From Acanthococcus lagerstroemiae (Eukaryota; Arthropoda; Insecta; Hemiptera; Eriococcidae), in the NCBI GenBank assembly GCA_031841125.1, contig CM063113.1:59079211-59143210 (forward strand): a DNA stretch of 64,000 nt, given 5' to 3'. Each line of letters starts with the position of its first letter. Position 1 is the first letter of the stretch. Both the position numbers and the translations under genes were made by a program. The notes under the pieces are model-generated. The model saw nothing but the letters and a program-made list of their open reading frames with translations, ran no database searches and had not been told where the DNA came from. This document shows, piece by piece, positions 1 to 11,700 of this stretch.

Positions 1-639
1 AATTGAAGTATCTTGACCTAGCAAACAGACTATCGAAAAGGGGGTTTTCGAGGTCGCTGATTCCGAATATCACACTTTCCTCTCGATTCAACCCGTTTCA
101 GGGCCCCAAGATTCAATTTTAAACTCAAAAGTGATTCTAATTCACAAATTTTTGAGTTTCTAAACGCAAGTTATCAATGTGACTTCATGCACATCGTTGG
201 ATAGGGCAGTTTCTCCAAATACAAATTCGTGAAGAAGCATGACAAATTTATTAATTTTTTTATTTATTTATTGAAGATTTTTAATATCCTAGAAGGATTA
301 TAATCTTAAATTTATGTATAGTTAAGATTTAGAAGTTTGTGACATGTTACAGCCCCCCATAAATGAGGGAGAAAATTTTTCAAGCCCTAGAGAAACTAGA
401 CCTTGCCGCAGGAAGATGACAATTCGTCCGGCAAAGATCCGCCAATCGGTTCGGAAAAAAATGGCGGGCGTAACTTACGTGGAACACCCAATAACCCCAT
501 CTGCCCTAAATTTTTGATTGTTCTGCCCCCTGGGTTAGTCAAATCGGAAAAATAAGGCAATATTCGAAATCACCGACCTGGAAAACCCCGTCAATCATTT
601 ATTTCATCAACTTAATTTGCTTTTCATCTCTTGAGGTGA
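1..639. other. Upstream intron sequence with old degenerate repeat
   Basis: AT-rich, with no exon found. It contains motifs of the form gaaatcaCCGACctggaaaAcccc and their reverse (ggtcGCTGAttccgaat) that recur at 5.5, 7.1-7.5, 40.8-41.4 and 47.4 kb. This suggests an ancient dispersed or tandem repeat whose unit I cannot define by eye. Confidence 0.4.
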
Positions 640-1080
640 CTTATATCCCAGCTTCAACGAGTTCTAGCGTAGTTCTGAGGCGTTTCAGCAAATTTCAACT
701 TAGTCTTAATCATTTTTACGAATCTTCAGATGATTCTTCACACAGAATGAGTTCCCATCGAGTCTTGAAAGACTTCGAACAGTATCAAAGAAAGGGAGTA
801 GTGATATTGTGTGTCTGAATATGTATTGAAGTAATCCTAAAGAGTTGTAATCGGTCTTGACTCGTTTTAAAATAGTCATATAACTAGTCTTGATGTAGTC
901 CAATGATTCTCCACAGTGTCTTATTAAATCTTGACAGCTTTGACGAGTCTTAGTATATTCTGAACGATTCTTTAAGAATTGTAAGACGGTTTTAAAAGGT
1001 CTGAACGAGACTTCGTCTAGTCCTATCCTCTATCATGAATCTATGCATAGTCTGAATGAACTGTAACAGAGTTTTTGGAT
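640..1080 (+). repeat. Degenerate decamer array, tract 1
   Basis: Recurrent AGTCTT / GAGTCTTGA words spaced by about 10 bases or multiples of that, strongly diverged. Same family as the tracts at 3.15-4.15, 14.8-15.3, 26.8-27.5, 29.8-30.3, 33.4-34.7, 37.6-38.2, 47.6-48.1, 55.5-56.3 and 57.4-58.4 kb. Confidence 0.6.
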
Positions 1081-1168
1081 GACCGAAAACTGTCTTCACT
1101 AGTTGGAGTCAACTTTACTTCGAGCTTGTGGACCGCTATTCCATCATTCCTTAGATCTGACCTAGGAT

Positions 1169-1458
1169 CAGGGACGTACCGATGGGAGGGGGCAACATAC
1201 CCTTCTATAGGAATTTTTCATTCAGCAGGTGGAAAAATTTACCATTTGAGTCAGGCGGAGTTGGGAAAATCGAACAAGTCAAAAAAGGTTTCTTATTTTT
1301 GCTTTGATACTTGGGAATTGAGTTGAGAAGTTGGGAAAATTCAACAAGTTAAAGGTTTTTTTTGCTTTATTAATACTTGGGAATTTTGAGTTGAGTCAGT
1401 TGGGACTTTCACAATTCCCCTCCCCTCCTTCCAGGAGGAACTCTTCGGTACGTCCCTG
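1169..1458. mobile_element. Non-autonomous hAT-like element, family 1 copy 1
   Basis: A 290-bp element starting CAGGGACGTACCGA and ending TCGGTACGTCCCTG, a perfect terminal inverted repeat of 14 bp. Including the flanking GAT/ATC bases it can be read as 17 bp. It has no ORF of its own. The interior has repeated words close to agttgggaaaatCaacaagt. A near-identical relative is at 13345-13643. The 8-mer atctgacc occurs immediately right of the element (1459-1466) and at 1155-1162 on the left, six bases before the terminus. This looks like a target duplication with a 6-base offset. Confidence 0.8.
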
Positions 1459-1494
1459 ATCTGACCTGAAAAAAGAAGAAAACTTCAACTGAAT

Positions 1495-1775
1495 CAGGGC
1501 TGGATTCAGACTCATGGAAGAGAGAAGCTCAAAGTTTTGGGGCCTCAACTGAATTTATTTCATTTTTTTTATTCAGTTTATTTATTTCTTTGTGTCGTAG
1601 AATGACGTAAAAAACATTTTTCGTTTTTTACCGGCATAAAACACTGACGCAGTGCGGCCTTTCATTTTTTTTTCACTGGTGTTTTTCACTTCCTCTATGG
1701 GGGCCCCATTTTAAAGAGATACATGTGGAGGCCCTAGGCCATAGCCCCTCTGGCCCTCCTTTAAATACGGCCCTG
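1495..1775. mobile_element. Non-autonomous hAT-like element, family 2
   Basis: A 281-bp element with imperfect inverted ends, CAGGGCTGGATT at the left and AATACGGCCCTG at the right. It is flanked by an 8-bp near-perfect duplication, aactgaat (1487-1494) and aactgaaa (1776-1783). CAGGG ends with 8-bp duplications are the hAT pattern. It lies only 36 bp from the preceding element. No transposase frame. Confidence 0.8.
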
Positions 1776-1783
1776 AACTGAAA

Positions 1784-2013
1784 CCGGAAACAGTGCAATA
1801 GATAATTTTCTAGGAAGTTGAAGCCCGATGTTTTAAAGATTCCATGAAATCTGAAATGGGCTAATGCAAGTGCGAAAAACTTCCCAATAGTAATTCTAGT
1901 AATTAACACGTACTAAGATTTCTGCGCATCTGTATTGACATATTGTAGAACTGGGCTCTGCACTTCTTCGGATAATTTTTCGTCAGATTTCCAGTATTTT
2001 TTACATTATGCAG

Positions 2014-2046
<33 letters not shown>

Positions 2047-2696
2047 CAAATCAAGAGAACTGTACCTACCCATTCCGCACTTACCTTCAGGAAAAGTGAA
2101 TATATGTAAATCTGGTAAATTCGATGTTCCCCTTCAAAAAAAAACACAAAAAAACAACATCCTCTCCAAACGATCTTCTCAGGAGGGCTTTTAAACGGTG
2201 GAATGAATTTGGTATGCCTGCCGGACTATTAGCCTAGCTGTCCAGCAGTCTGAAATGGAACTTTAGGAACTCGTTGGCTGGCTTACACGGCTAGCCGTAA
2301 AACGTTTACAAGCATTTTAAAACCGATAGGGAGTAACCGCGCCGTGTCCGAAGGCGACTTAAAAGGGAAAAACATCGACATAAAGTGTAGAAAATGAAAG
2401 CGTGTAAAAATACTGCAGAAGGAGGAACCAAAAAAGCGAGATAAAAGTGCGAAAAAGAAACGAGGAAAAGGAACTCGTTTATACTGCGGTCTTCATCAAA
2501 GGTGTGTCTTCTTTTCCCATTATTTTTTAACGTTTAAAAGGGTGTGCGCAATTTCTCAAGTATCCTGTAATTGTTATTAATACAACGCAGGGTGAATGCC
2601 GAAGTGGAGCTGTAGAAAATGATGTACGTGATTTCGACATCATGCGTCGAGACAGGAATATGCATATTAAACGTATTTTTTGTATTGTTTGTTTAG
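1784..2696. other. Intron sequence, no gene; 31-base poly-T
   Basis: AT-rich sequence with a T homopolymer at 2016-2046. It could be the reversed tail of an old retroposon, but no body was recognised beside it. Nothing else is supportable until the exon A acceptor. Confidence 0.4.
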
Positions 2697-2835
2697 GGGA
2701 AACTCGTGGATACGGAAGACAAACTGATTTACAATCTGAGGAACATCTCATTACGTTCCGGAGGGGACTACGAATGCCAGGCGTTCAATAAAGTGGGACA
2801 ATCGAGAAGTTCGAAATTAATGGTCAACGTTTTAC
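2697..2835 (+). CDS. Sidestep-like Ig receptor, internal exon A (C-terminal half of an Ig domain)
   Basis: Internal exon of a cell-surface adhesion or guidance receptor. It begins after a pyrimidine-rich acceptor ending TTTAG and stops at the strong donor GTGAGT. The frame gives 46 codons plus one base, containing the Ig F-strand core SGGDYECQAFNKVGQS (D-x-x-C type) and the G strand SSKLMVNVL. RNIS is a possible N-glycosylation site. The 5' intron is phase 0 and the 3' intron is phase 1. The first half of this domain, with its own Cys and Trp, must be on an exon left of the window; I found no candidate in 1-2696. Joined to exon B it reads VNVLHAPFC, matching the usual Sidestep-family linker of the form APxC between neighbouring Ig domains. 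That family comparison is from memory, not a search. Annotation pipelines often call such proteins nephrin-like or hemicentin-like. Confidence 0.85.
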
Positions 2836-3149
2836 GTGAGTACAATCTCAGTTCTTTATGTCCTGAACTGCCATAGCTACTTAAGTGTACGGGTATAAGG
2901 CCTGTGGTGTGAGAAATACGAAGTTATGATGCTGATATAATGCTGGTTGATAATATCTTCTTCGTATGGAAAGAGGATTTTGAGTACACACGTAAGTCAC
3001 ATCTGAAGGAATATATTGTTCAAGAGTTGTTGCCACGACTGACACCAACGCTGAGTTCTTTCCAGCCACGGATGTACGGGAAGATCAACAAAGGACAATC
3101 GCTCCTCAAAGAGAAAAATATTGGGCGATCGAAAATGCTTCAAATATAG

Positions 3150-4150
3150 TTGACCAGAAAAAAAAAGTCTTGAAAAATCTAAAACAAGTCTGCATGGGTC
3201 TTAAAAGATCAAAAGAAATCAAAATTAGTGCGAAACCATCTTAAAAGTTCTTTTTGGTGGTGGGTGTTCTGGCGAACGAATTCCTATCAAGTTAATAGTT
3301 ATTTTCCTTCATTTTCATTTTAACTTTTTTTGTTTTTATTTTACTATTATTATTCCTCTCGCTCCTTTTTTTGCAAGTACTACTTTTCTTCTTTTTCTAA
3401 GTTACCCCTCTCACTATTGCGCTCGTAGTTCTGCCTTCGTTAAACAAATAAAAGAAACAAATAAATTTAGACACGTCTGGTAGGGTCTTACAGATCCTGG
3501 ATGAATCAGGGAGTCTCAAAACGTTGTATCAAATGTTGACCAGTCCTAAACTAGTTTTATCACGTCGAGTCCTAATCAACTCTGGAAGAGTTTTCAAGAT
3601 CCTGAAGCATGCTCTGGAAGAATTGGTAACAGCGCTAAGCTGGTTGGCCGAGGGGATAGCGCGTTGGTCTCAGAATCCGGAGATCCCGGGTTCGAACCCA
3701 TGTAGCGACTCGCCAGAATTTTTGACCTAGGCCGGTTTTTTGGCCAGAAGGAAGAGGGCTCAGATAGCCCTAACAGCCTCCCCGACGTCTCTGAAGTAAT
3801 GCTCGAAAGGGCGGATTCCAGGACTCGGATGGAGAGCAAATTAGAAAAAGAAGCAAACTTTGAATGTTTCAAGAGAGTTTTCTAGAAGTTCGGAAAACTT
3901 TTCAGAGTTTAAAACAGGTTTCAGGGTTCCTTAGACGAACGTGGAAAAATCGTTGAATGCCTCGATTAAGTCTTGTAGTTCAATATGATTTGGGGGTATC
4001 ATACGCACTCTTAAACGAGTTTTAAACAGTGTTAGTAAGTCTTGAACAAGTTTGGAAAAGTTTTGAAAATTTGTGAACAAGTTTAGGAATGTCTATTGAT
4101 TCTATAACGAGCACTGATGAGTCTTATCTGGTCTTTAATAGTTATTAATT
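3150..4150 (+). repeat. Degenerate decamer array, tract 2 (interrupted by a SINE)
   Basis: Many copies of variants of AAGTCTTGAA / AAGTTTGGAA, for example around 4035-4090 where aagtttggaa, aagttttgaa and aatttgtgaac follow each other at 10-11 base steps. A SINE copy sits inside it at 3640-3850. Confidence 0.6.
3640..3850 (+). mobile_element. tRNA-derived SINE, copy 1
   Basis: The 5' part is tRNA-like: TGGTTGGCCGAGGGGATAGC (box A region) and GGTTCGAACCC at about 3690-3700 (box B, a match to the pol III consensus GGTTCGANNCC). A tRNA-unrelated body follows, with GGGCTCAGATAGCCCTAACA and CTCGAAAGGG, and an A/G-rich end after AGCAAATTAGAAAAAG. It aligns along its whole length with the reverse complements of the copies at 34125-34332 and 61954-62167. 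No clear target duplication. Confidence 0.8.
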
Positions 4151-4524
4151 CCCGTCACTGTTTAAAAATGAAAGTGTTGTAACTAATCCAGTTGTAAAAA
4201 AGTTGCATATCCTATCCCGACATGGTTTGAAAATAGAAAATATCTCGTCATTCAGTGTAAATGTTCCTATCCTAAGCCACCTATAATGCTTTTTCATCTC
4301 CTACTACAATATGGAAAAGAGTTACGGAAATTATTAGTCGGTATCATTGTAGAGATATGTACGCAAAATATAGCAGAAGGTTTAAATAGTCTCTCAGGTG
4401 TAGTTAGGTTGCCTATACATATGCCCCAAACCTTTATCTACAAATAGCAATGTCCATCATAGTAAATGAAATTTGGAACCCACTGAAGGGTTTTAATACC
4501 CGGATTGCAAGAATGAAAATGAAA

Positions 4525-4738
4525 TTGTCACAAAGTGCACATGAGAATCTTGCAAGGTAATTTGCAATTTGTGACAGAAAAATCAACCAATCGGCAAAGA
4601 GAACACTACTGTCACTCTTTCATCACAGGTTGTCACAAAGTCGTTCTCTTCGCTGATTGGTTGATTTTCTGTCACAATACGTAAAAAGACTCGCCACATA
4701 TTTTCAGTTAGAATTTACACTTTGTGACAACCTGTGAT
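4525..4738. repeat. Nested palindromic (foldback) sequence
   Basis: Three inverted pairs are interleaved. Outer: ttgtcacaaagtg 4525-4537 with cactttgtgacaa 4718-4730. Inner: about 35 bp at 4569-4604 with 4643-4677 (core aatcaaccaatc / gattggttgatt). Third: atcacaggttgtcacaaagt 4622-4641 with its reverse complement at 4719-4738. The word TTGTCACAAAGTC-like recurs at each arm. It resembles a MITE that rearranged or inserted into itself. Confidence 0.7.
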
Positions 4739-4739
4739 A

Positions 4740-7640
4740 TTGAAATCGAATTATTGTAAGTTGTGCGAGTGGGAGGGGGAGGTTAACTTTAACATAGGAT
4801 TCTCCATAAGGAAATCTGCAGTTTTATCTTGAAGCATCCAAAATATCGAGTTCGGTCGAATTAATTTGACCATGTATAACAATAGAGTACCTACCGAGAA
4901 TTTCAAAAAAATATTATTCAAAAGGGTATGATCAATGACTCTTGAATTTGGGGTAAAACTTTGCACTTTCCTGAACCTCGAACATTACAGACCACAGAAA
5001 CTGAATAAAACATGAGAATGATTGCCTACTCCTTCATTTTAAAGGCACCACTCAGAGGGTAGAAGTTGAATACTACCATCAATTATACAAAAAATAAGGT
5101 TCCCAGAGTCGTTCAATGGTTAATTTAACCTGGTGCTGTCCTCACATAGTTGGGGCATGTTACAAATGCAACTATAATAGAGGACCTGTAATTTTGGTTT
5201 TTAATTGTACTTTGAGCTGGAAAATTTTAGTGTTGGGCTCTTTCAAATAATTTCAAGCGTGGAGCCTTGCACACACTGTACATTGCTGCTACACCTTAAG
5301 GATAAGCCCGCGGTAGCCCTTACTAATAATGGTTCACATGTAGAGACGGGGAAACTTTAAAATTATCGGATATTGTTTCATATCAGCAATCAGGGTTTTG
5401 AAGTATTCGTGTTTGAGGTTATTTCAATTTGAACCCCTATTGATAATGGCCCACAGAAAGCAAAAACGTGACAACTTCGAAATTGTTCAACATATGGCTT
5501 GAAATATGTAGATAATGGGGTTTCGGTAGTCGCTGAATTTACTTTCTAAGTTTCTTCTCCTGAAATCCACGCTGATAAAAGCTTTTACGGGAACTAAGAT
5601 ATGAACTAGCTTCAAAAAGTCATATTCTGCGACTATAGAAACTCTATCATCGATATACTTGATGCTGTACGTTGAAAAACTTCGAAGTTTTTACGTCCGT
5701 GCCTTCTGTAAACTGTAACCCCCTCCACCCCGACGAAAATCTTCACCCTTCAAAATTGTTCGATTTCAAAAAACTGTTTTTACACTGACAATAATACGTT
5801 TAGCCAGTGGGAGCAGAAAATTAAAAAAATTGACAAATTTTAGACTACCCTAGTATGCAGCCATTGCTGCCACAGGTGCAAAACTGAAACGCGACGCACT
5901 TTATTCTCTCAACCCACACGGTACCTTCGTAGAGACACTGTAGTTGACAACTTTGATATTGTAATTATTCGGTCGCACTCGGAAGTTGTGAGCAATTGAA
6001 GAAATCTTTTCCCATACAAAGTTGTTCGAAACTTCGTCGCTGAACGAGGTTACGCGGTTACTTATTCATAATCCATTCGATGATAGTTGCGCCTAAATTG
6101 AGTTCGGAGAAGTTTTTCGGCAACCGAAACTAGATACTCTTAGGTACAACCTTTTAGTTTTCCTGTTCCAGCAAAATGAAAATGAAAGAAAAAAGAACAA
6201 CAAACGTATAAGAAACGGAGTGAGAAAACGAAATTCGAAGAAGAGAAAAAGGCTAGTTGTTATTCAGTTCTCATAAACTTCTAAAGCTGTTTCTTGCAGC
6301 GATTACACGAGTTCGTCCATTTCGCGAGAGAGCATTTCTAGTTTTTCGAGAAGACGCGTTTACTCAGGACGAGAGGCGTTCGTTCGTTTAAAACTTGATT
6401 ACCGAGTTGGAAACAGCAAATCGGATACGAGAACGTCCGATGAAACCAATTATTTGTTTTTGCTGCATGTAGTCCCGATGTAATCGGAATCCGGCCGGCT
6501 TAGCCAATTTACTAAGTAGCTGCTGTTTTATGCGATGCCGGTGTCACTGCGTCGTCCAGTCCGCGAGTTAATTTTCTTCGGATGTCTTACTCGGTGAACA
6601 ATTTGAGAATAAGATAACCTAAGTTCGTAATTTGGAGTATGAGTGGTGTACTACGAGACCACGGTTTCTTCTGCATTCTTACATTCACGCAGATATTACG
6701 ATCAAATAGCTAGGGAAGACTGCTATCATAGTCGATACTACATAGCTCCTGTGTAGCCAGAAGTCGTCTGGTCTGCAACAATCCAAAAAATCAATAATTT
6801 CGTCTCGTTTTGTCGTAATATTAATGCCTGAATTAGTATCAGCTCATCAAAAAGTTCCAACCTATCAGGAAATATGTACACACAACGTGAACATGAGTCC
6901 TTTATAGTTTCAGACATGCCAATCTCTATTTTTTTTTTTTTTTTTTTTTGAAATGTCGTTTTCGGCGGAAATTGACCTAAAACAATTTTTTTCATAGTCT
7001 TATGAGCCAAAACCTTTGAGGAAACTATGTATCCTCCTTCCTTTAATAAAAAGGAGGGCTAGAATAAGTCACTAGCTTTTGGAATTTAAAGTAAATATAC
7101 CTACCGAACAATCCATGGAAAAAAGGTTTTATGAGATCACTGACTCGAAAATTAGGCCTGATTTTCCATCAGATCCCAATTTGGGCTCCAGAAAAATTGT
7201 ATTTCCTATTATCAGCAAAATGGGCTTGGCTTGAAAAAAGGAATTTTAGGTCACTGATCAAGAAATTATGAAATTCCGATGTTGGGGCCTAGATAGATGC
7301 TATGTTATTCATCTAATGTAATATTAGAAATCAGCTCTCAAGCATAACCTATTTTGAGTTTTCCTATACTTTTTTTTAAATATCAATTTTGCCAAGTTCG
7401 AATTCTGAATTCGGTGTTTGGGCTGAAACCGAGGTTAGATCAAAAGTCTAATGAAATATTCGGAATCAGCGATCCAAGAAACCTTTACATTTGTAAGCTG
7501 CTAAATAAATTTCTTCTTTAAAATTGTAAAATTGTATGTGTTTGAAGCCAAATGACCAATCTCCAATTTTTACGTCTCGTTTCTGGACATCGAATTACTG
7601 TGTAAGGGTGAAAACATGGAAAACTTGTTCATAATAGTGC
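4740..7640. other. Intron stretch without a gene
   Basis: AT-rich. Degenerate repeat words shared with 0-0.6 and 40.8-41.4 kb occur at 5080-5850 and 7040-7500. A unique, more CpG-rich piece is at about 6290-6600. The short open frames present have no recognisable domain. Confidence 0.4.
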
Positions 7641-8345
7641 TACCATCGACACATCACCCCCTCCTACCGCCCAATAGCGCTCACCTGTGTAATGTGCGAG
7701 CTACTAGAGAAGATAATTGCTAAATGCCTGTTATGGGTACTTCTCAAACTCGAGACCATCTCCACATGCCACAGTGGTTTCATGAAGCTTTCCTGCAACA
7801 TTAATATTTGGTCTCTGTTTTCTTTGATATTGAGAAAATATATGACACAGCATGGAGGTATGGCATCCTGGATAAAATTGCCTCAGTCGGAATCCGCGGA
7901 CAGTTAGCCCAGTTCATCAAGAACTTTCTCCACCAACGATCAATCCAGGTACGCATTGGAAACACAGTATCATCCAAACACACAATCGACCATGGACTAC
8001 CTCAAAGCAGTGTCCTTAGTATCTAGTGCTTCCTGATCCTAATGAATGACATAGTGAAAGTAATTCCTGCACCTTTAAAAACTCGACTCTTCGCCGAAGA
8101 CCTCAATATCAGGCTCCGAACAAGTAATTTAGACTATGTGGAAAATATCCTCCAGCTATGCCTAGACAACCTCCAAGACTGGAGCAACAAAACAAGCCTG
8201 CGCTTCTCAGCCTCCAAAACTAAATACGTCATTTATACGAAGAAACGAACCAACTCCTCTCTCAATCTCTGCATCCACAGAGGTTAAATTCCTTGGCTTT
8301 ATCTTTGACCGCAGACTCATATAAAATCGTGATTCGATCAAAAAT
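7641..8345 (+). pseudogene. Jockey-like LINE reverse transcriptase fragment (dead)
   Basis: Conceptual pieces match the middle of a non-LTR retrotransposon reverse transcriptase. The first is SYRPIALTCVMCELLEKIIA, the usual N-terminal RT block. The second is SVFFDIEKIYDTAWRYGILD, corresponding to the FDIxKAYD block. The third is DHGLPQSSVLS, the GxPQGSxLS block with Gly replaced by Ser. The fourth is LFAEDLNI, where the catalytic FADD has become FAED. The last is KFLGFIFDRRL. Between the first and second blocks roughly 25 residues are missing and the frame changes. A stop (TAG) lies at about 8023 and another just after FDRRLI. Both ends are truncated and there is no endonuclease domain or tail, so it cannot be active. 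Clade assignment is from memory. Confidence 0.8.
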
Positions 8346-9785
8346 GTACTATATGGATCTATAGTATATGCATCTGCTTCTGATCATCTATTGAAAGCAC
8401 TGGAACTAATCTAGAATGCATATGTTACGAAATTGGAAGTCTTATTACACTAAAAAACAATGTGATGAGATTATATGTATGATTTTGGCTATATTTTGAA
8501 TGCTGAATACGATGGCGTTAACCATTTTTTTTTAGAGAACCTCTCGTTTTCCATATTCAAAATTAATATTTTATCAAATTTCTCTCGTTTTATTTATTTT
8601 TGTTGTCCACGAATAGTTGCACTGATACTGATAACAATACTGAAGGCGCATAATTGTTTGATCAGTGGTATCATCTTGAACTAGAATTCGCATTTAAGAT
8701 AGGCGATGAGGGAAAAAAATGAACTATAATCCAAAAATTAACATCGTCATTAAATTCCTCGTTGAAAATACTTATACATAGAATCATATGTTCTCATGTC
8801 ACTGTTTTTTTACAAAATCTCAAATTGTTGTGTAGTGTTACGCAATCCTAAAGAATGAAGAGCTGAGGTCAAATGTAGGCGGAGATATATGGATTGAGAA
8901 GTGTGACGGAAGTTAGGCCCTTATTTCTTGGATGACTTTTTCTACTTCTTTTTCGATAGAAAACAACCGCTGAAAAAGAATAAATACACATACATAGGTA
9001 CTCTGAAGTCAGTATTATTTATGAAAAATAGACATAAAGAAGTCAATATTCACGAAAAATAAACATGATACCTTCAAAGAGTACTTGGGTTGAATAATAC
9101 TGCCTACCGCTTTTCGGATTCTTTTTCACTCGAACCATTTTTTCTTCGAAAATATTACCGCTGAGGGTTTCCTAGCTTTCTTTTGAGGTCGTTCAAAATC
9201 GATCAAAAATCGATCGAGAAAGTGACACGAAATTCGAAAGGGAGTTCTTTTTGCAACATTGTTCATTTTCTTTCAAGAGGATAAACTCTGGTTTTCGCGA
9301 CACTTTTTTACATTTAACGTTCACATAACATAAAATACCGGCAACGCATGAGCAAGAAGTCGATGCCCAAACTTGAGAGAATCACTGGAGAATCACCGAA
9401 CTGTAATCACCAATATCACGGAGCTTATAGGGAAGTCAAAGAACCCATTATTTTTCCAGAGCAGTTATGGTTAATCCGATTTTGCGGCCGTTTGGCGCCA
9501 GATAGCGCTGTAATGTGAGGTGCTCCATAGTGTTCTTGACCTGCCGAATCGAACTACACCATTTATTGAAAAAGGGTCTAAGTTCACTAGTTCACTTAGG
9601 CCATTTTTCTATGGACACATTCAGTTATACTCGTTTTGCTGAATCCTCTGACCATTTTGTTCATATTGGCTAGTAGTAGGAGTGCTGTGGGCTCAAACCG
9701 TAAAAGAACCTGCATGACCCTTTTAGTTTTCTGAGGGGTAAGCGTGGGGGTCAAAATACCTAAATTTTCGACGCCACACCAGTCC
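8346..9785. other. Intron stretch, nothing recognised
   Basis: AT-rich unique-looking sequence, with no coding signature, RNA gene or clear repeat found. Confidence 0.35.
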
Positions 9786-10040
9786 ATATGCCGCATGAAA
9801 GCTCCTACCAGAGAACTGCACCGGGCAGCTGAAGTGAGAGCTTGCAGATTAGTTCCTCGTGCCACACTCGATCAAAAGCCGGCGTAATATGTGTATACTC
9901 GAAGAATCGCTGCAGAGCCGAAGTTCTTCTGTTTGAGTGCTTGTGTAATCTGGCAAGTAATGTGATGCACTTGACTGATATAGTTGAGTGCTTGCATCTA
10001 AATCCACAGCAATCAGACTGCATCAGTCGCCCTCTATAAT
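9786..10040 (-). pseudogene. LINE reverse transcriptase fragment (minus strand)
   Basis: On the minus strand one frame reads GFRCKHSTISVKCITLLARL, a decayed form of the FGFRxxHST block. It continues through a replaced middle to AFDRVWHEELICKL, matching the conserved AFDxVWHxGLxxKL block of Jockey-type reverse transcriptases. The intervening VFLD catalytic segment is degraded (RFFEYTHITP). Only these two blocks are recognisable. It is 5' and 3' truncated and non-functional. It appears to be a different family from the copy at 7.6 kb and is in the opposite orientation. Confidence 0.7.
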
Positions 10041-10059
10041 CGCAAAAGGAGTAATGTTT

Positions 10060-11700
10060 CAAACAACTTAGACTGATGGACTGAATTTCTTAAAACTGAG
10101 CGCGGTTGCGAGCATCAGGTGCCCATAGTATTATAGTAAATCGGAATGCTTGCATTTTCCTTTGTATCGTGTAGTGATGTCACATTTTGTATCGATTATC
10201 TCGGATGCTTTTGAACTACTTTTTCTCTCCTAGCTTCCTGTTCCCACAGTTCTAATTTGGAACTTGAAATTAGTGTACGCGAGTACAGCTGCAGAATCGA
10301 ATGTTCCGTCAGCCGACCACGTACCGTCGAATGAGTTAACGAGTTAGAGGGCCGGCGATAGAACCAGATTATAAATTATTTTCACGATGCAGGTTGTAAC
10401 ATGTGAGCTTTCCGATTCTGGGGAATGATGAACGCACGTATAAACCGATCTCATCTTCCGTTCACTCGACGTAACTCTGCGTGAACTAAACAAAGAAATT
10501 CGATTAAAAGTTTTTCTATAGTTCACTCGGCTACGTTGGTTAAATATGAAATGAGAACGCTGGAGGTCTTTAACTTGGAAGAGTATACCAGTGTCGCTAT
10601 ATACGCTCTGTCTCCTGCAAAAAAAAAAATACACCAGATCCTCTCGCCGGTATCAGCTGTCGAGTAAAAATTGATTACAGAAGTACAGCACGTCAAATGC
10701 GTGCTGCTCCGACTACTGGATACTTACTCTGCCAGTCGATTTTTTCCCGCTTTCCTCGGTTCAAAGTTAATGAATTCGGAGGCAGGTAGTTTCGAAACTC
10801 TGCACATTTTACACGTCCCTTGTCGCCGCGGTCATCTTGAAGCTGCGGATACACACGCTCTCGAGAATACATGTATAGTCCGTGCATATCTACCTTATAC
10901 CTATATACATAAATGTATTTTAATACGCGAGTGCGAAAGAAAAGCCGAGTTTCATTTACTCGCTTATCGCGATTCTATTTAAATAAATCACCGGCGTGTA
11001 ATTTAAAATTCAGACCGAAACCGCTTTCAGACTACTCGTCTGAACCCGAACGAAATGAAATAGAATCTTTTCGTAATGTAGCCCTTTTGTCCGGGCTTCG
11101 CGAAGATACCACGAGTCGATAGAGCTAATTGAAAAAATATTTTCACCGTAATCTGTGCTGTGCCTGCCGTCGAAACGAATCCAAAGGTTACTTAATTTCA
11201 GAGGGGGATTTTCAAAATTAACAAGCAATTTTTCTCTTTTGTTTTTTTCTTCTCTCTCTTTCTCTCTCTCTCTCTCTCAAAAATATTAATCTCGCTCGAG
11301 ATGAGTGGACACGAAATAAAACTTTCGAGTTTTATTGGTCCATCTTAAACGTTCTATCTCAGACGAATCTATCTTTATGTACATTAAGGCGGATATTTTC
11401 CGCATTTACGTTTATAATTTCTGACCAGAAACAATGCGACGCCTTCTAACGTCTGGACGGAGTGAGGGGAGTTTTCGAGCTAAAGTCTTGTTCGGCTCGA
11501 GGAGCTTACCTGGCTGAGCAACATGAGATACGATCTGATTTTACGATACCGAAAGCTCGGGGTTTGGAGAATTGCCGACTCGTTCTACGAGTTGTAAGCT
11601 GGCCTGGAAAAAATATTCGTTCGAGCGATGCATTTAGAACCTCTAGGTTCCAGATTGAAATAACGATTTTGGCGAGATCCCTGGAGTAAATTATTTAGCT
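10060..11700. other. Unique CpG-rich intron block with a TC microsatellite
   Basis: From about 10300 the sequence has many CpG dinucleotides and no repeats recognised elsewhere in the window. A pyrimidine microsatellite (mainly TC) is at 11249-11278. The frames here are open because the base composition is balanced; none has a recognisable domain or splice context. Confidence 0.4.

Noticed and set aside
1075..1326. 83-codon + frame
   Set aside because: Most of it is the interior of the hAT-like family 1 element; the sister copy at 13.4 kb does not keep the frame.
2016..2046. Poly-T as the tail of a minus-strand processed pseudogene
   Set aside because: No recognisable body or target duplication next to it.
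1..2696. Exon carrying the first half of the Ig domain that exon A completes
   Set aside because: Searched for a Cys/Trp-containing piece ending in phase 0 before GTAAG/GTGAG; none found, so it presumably lies left of the window.
3640..3720. Functional tRNA gene
   Set aside because: Boxes A and B are present, but the anticodon and acceptor stems do not fold as a tRNA, and the sequence continues into a body shared by two other copies. It is a SINE head.
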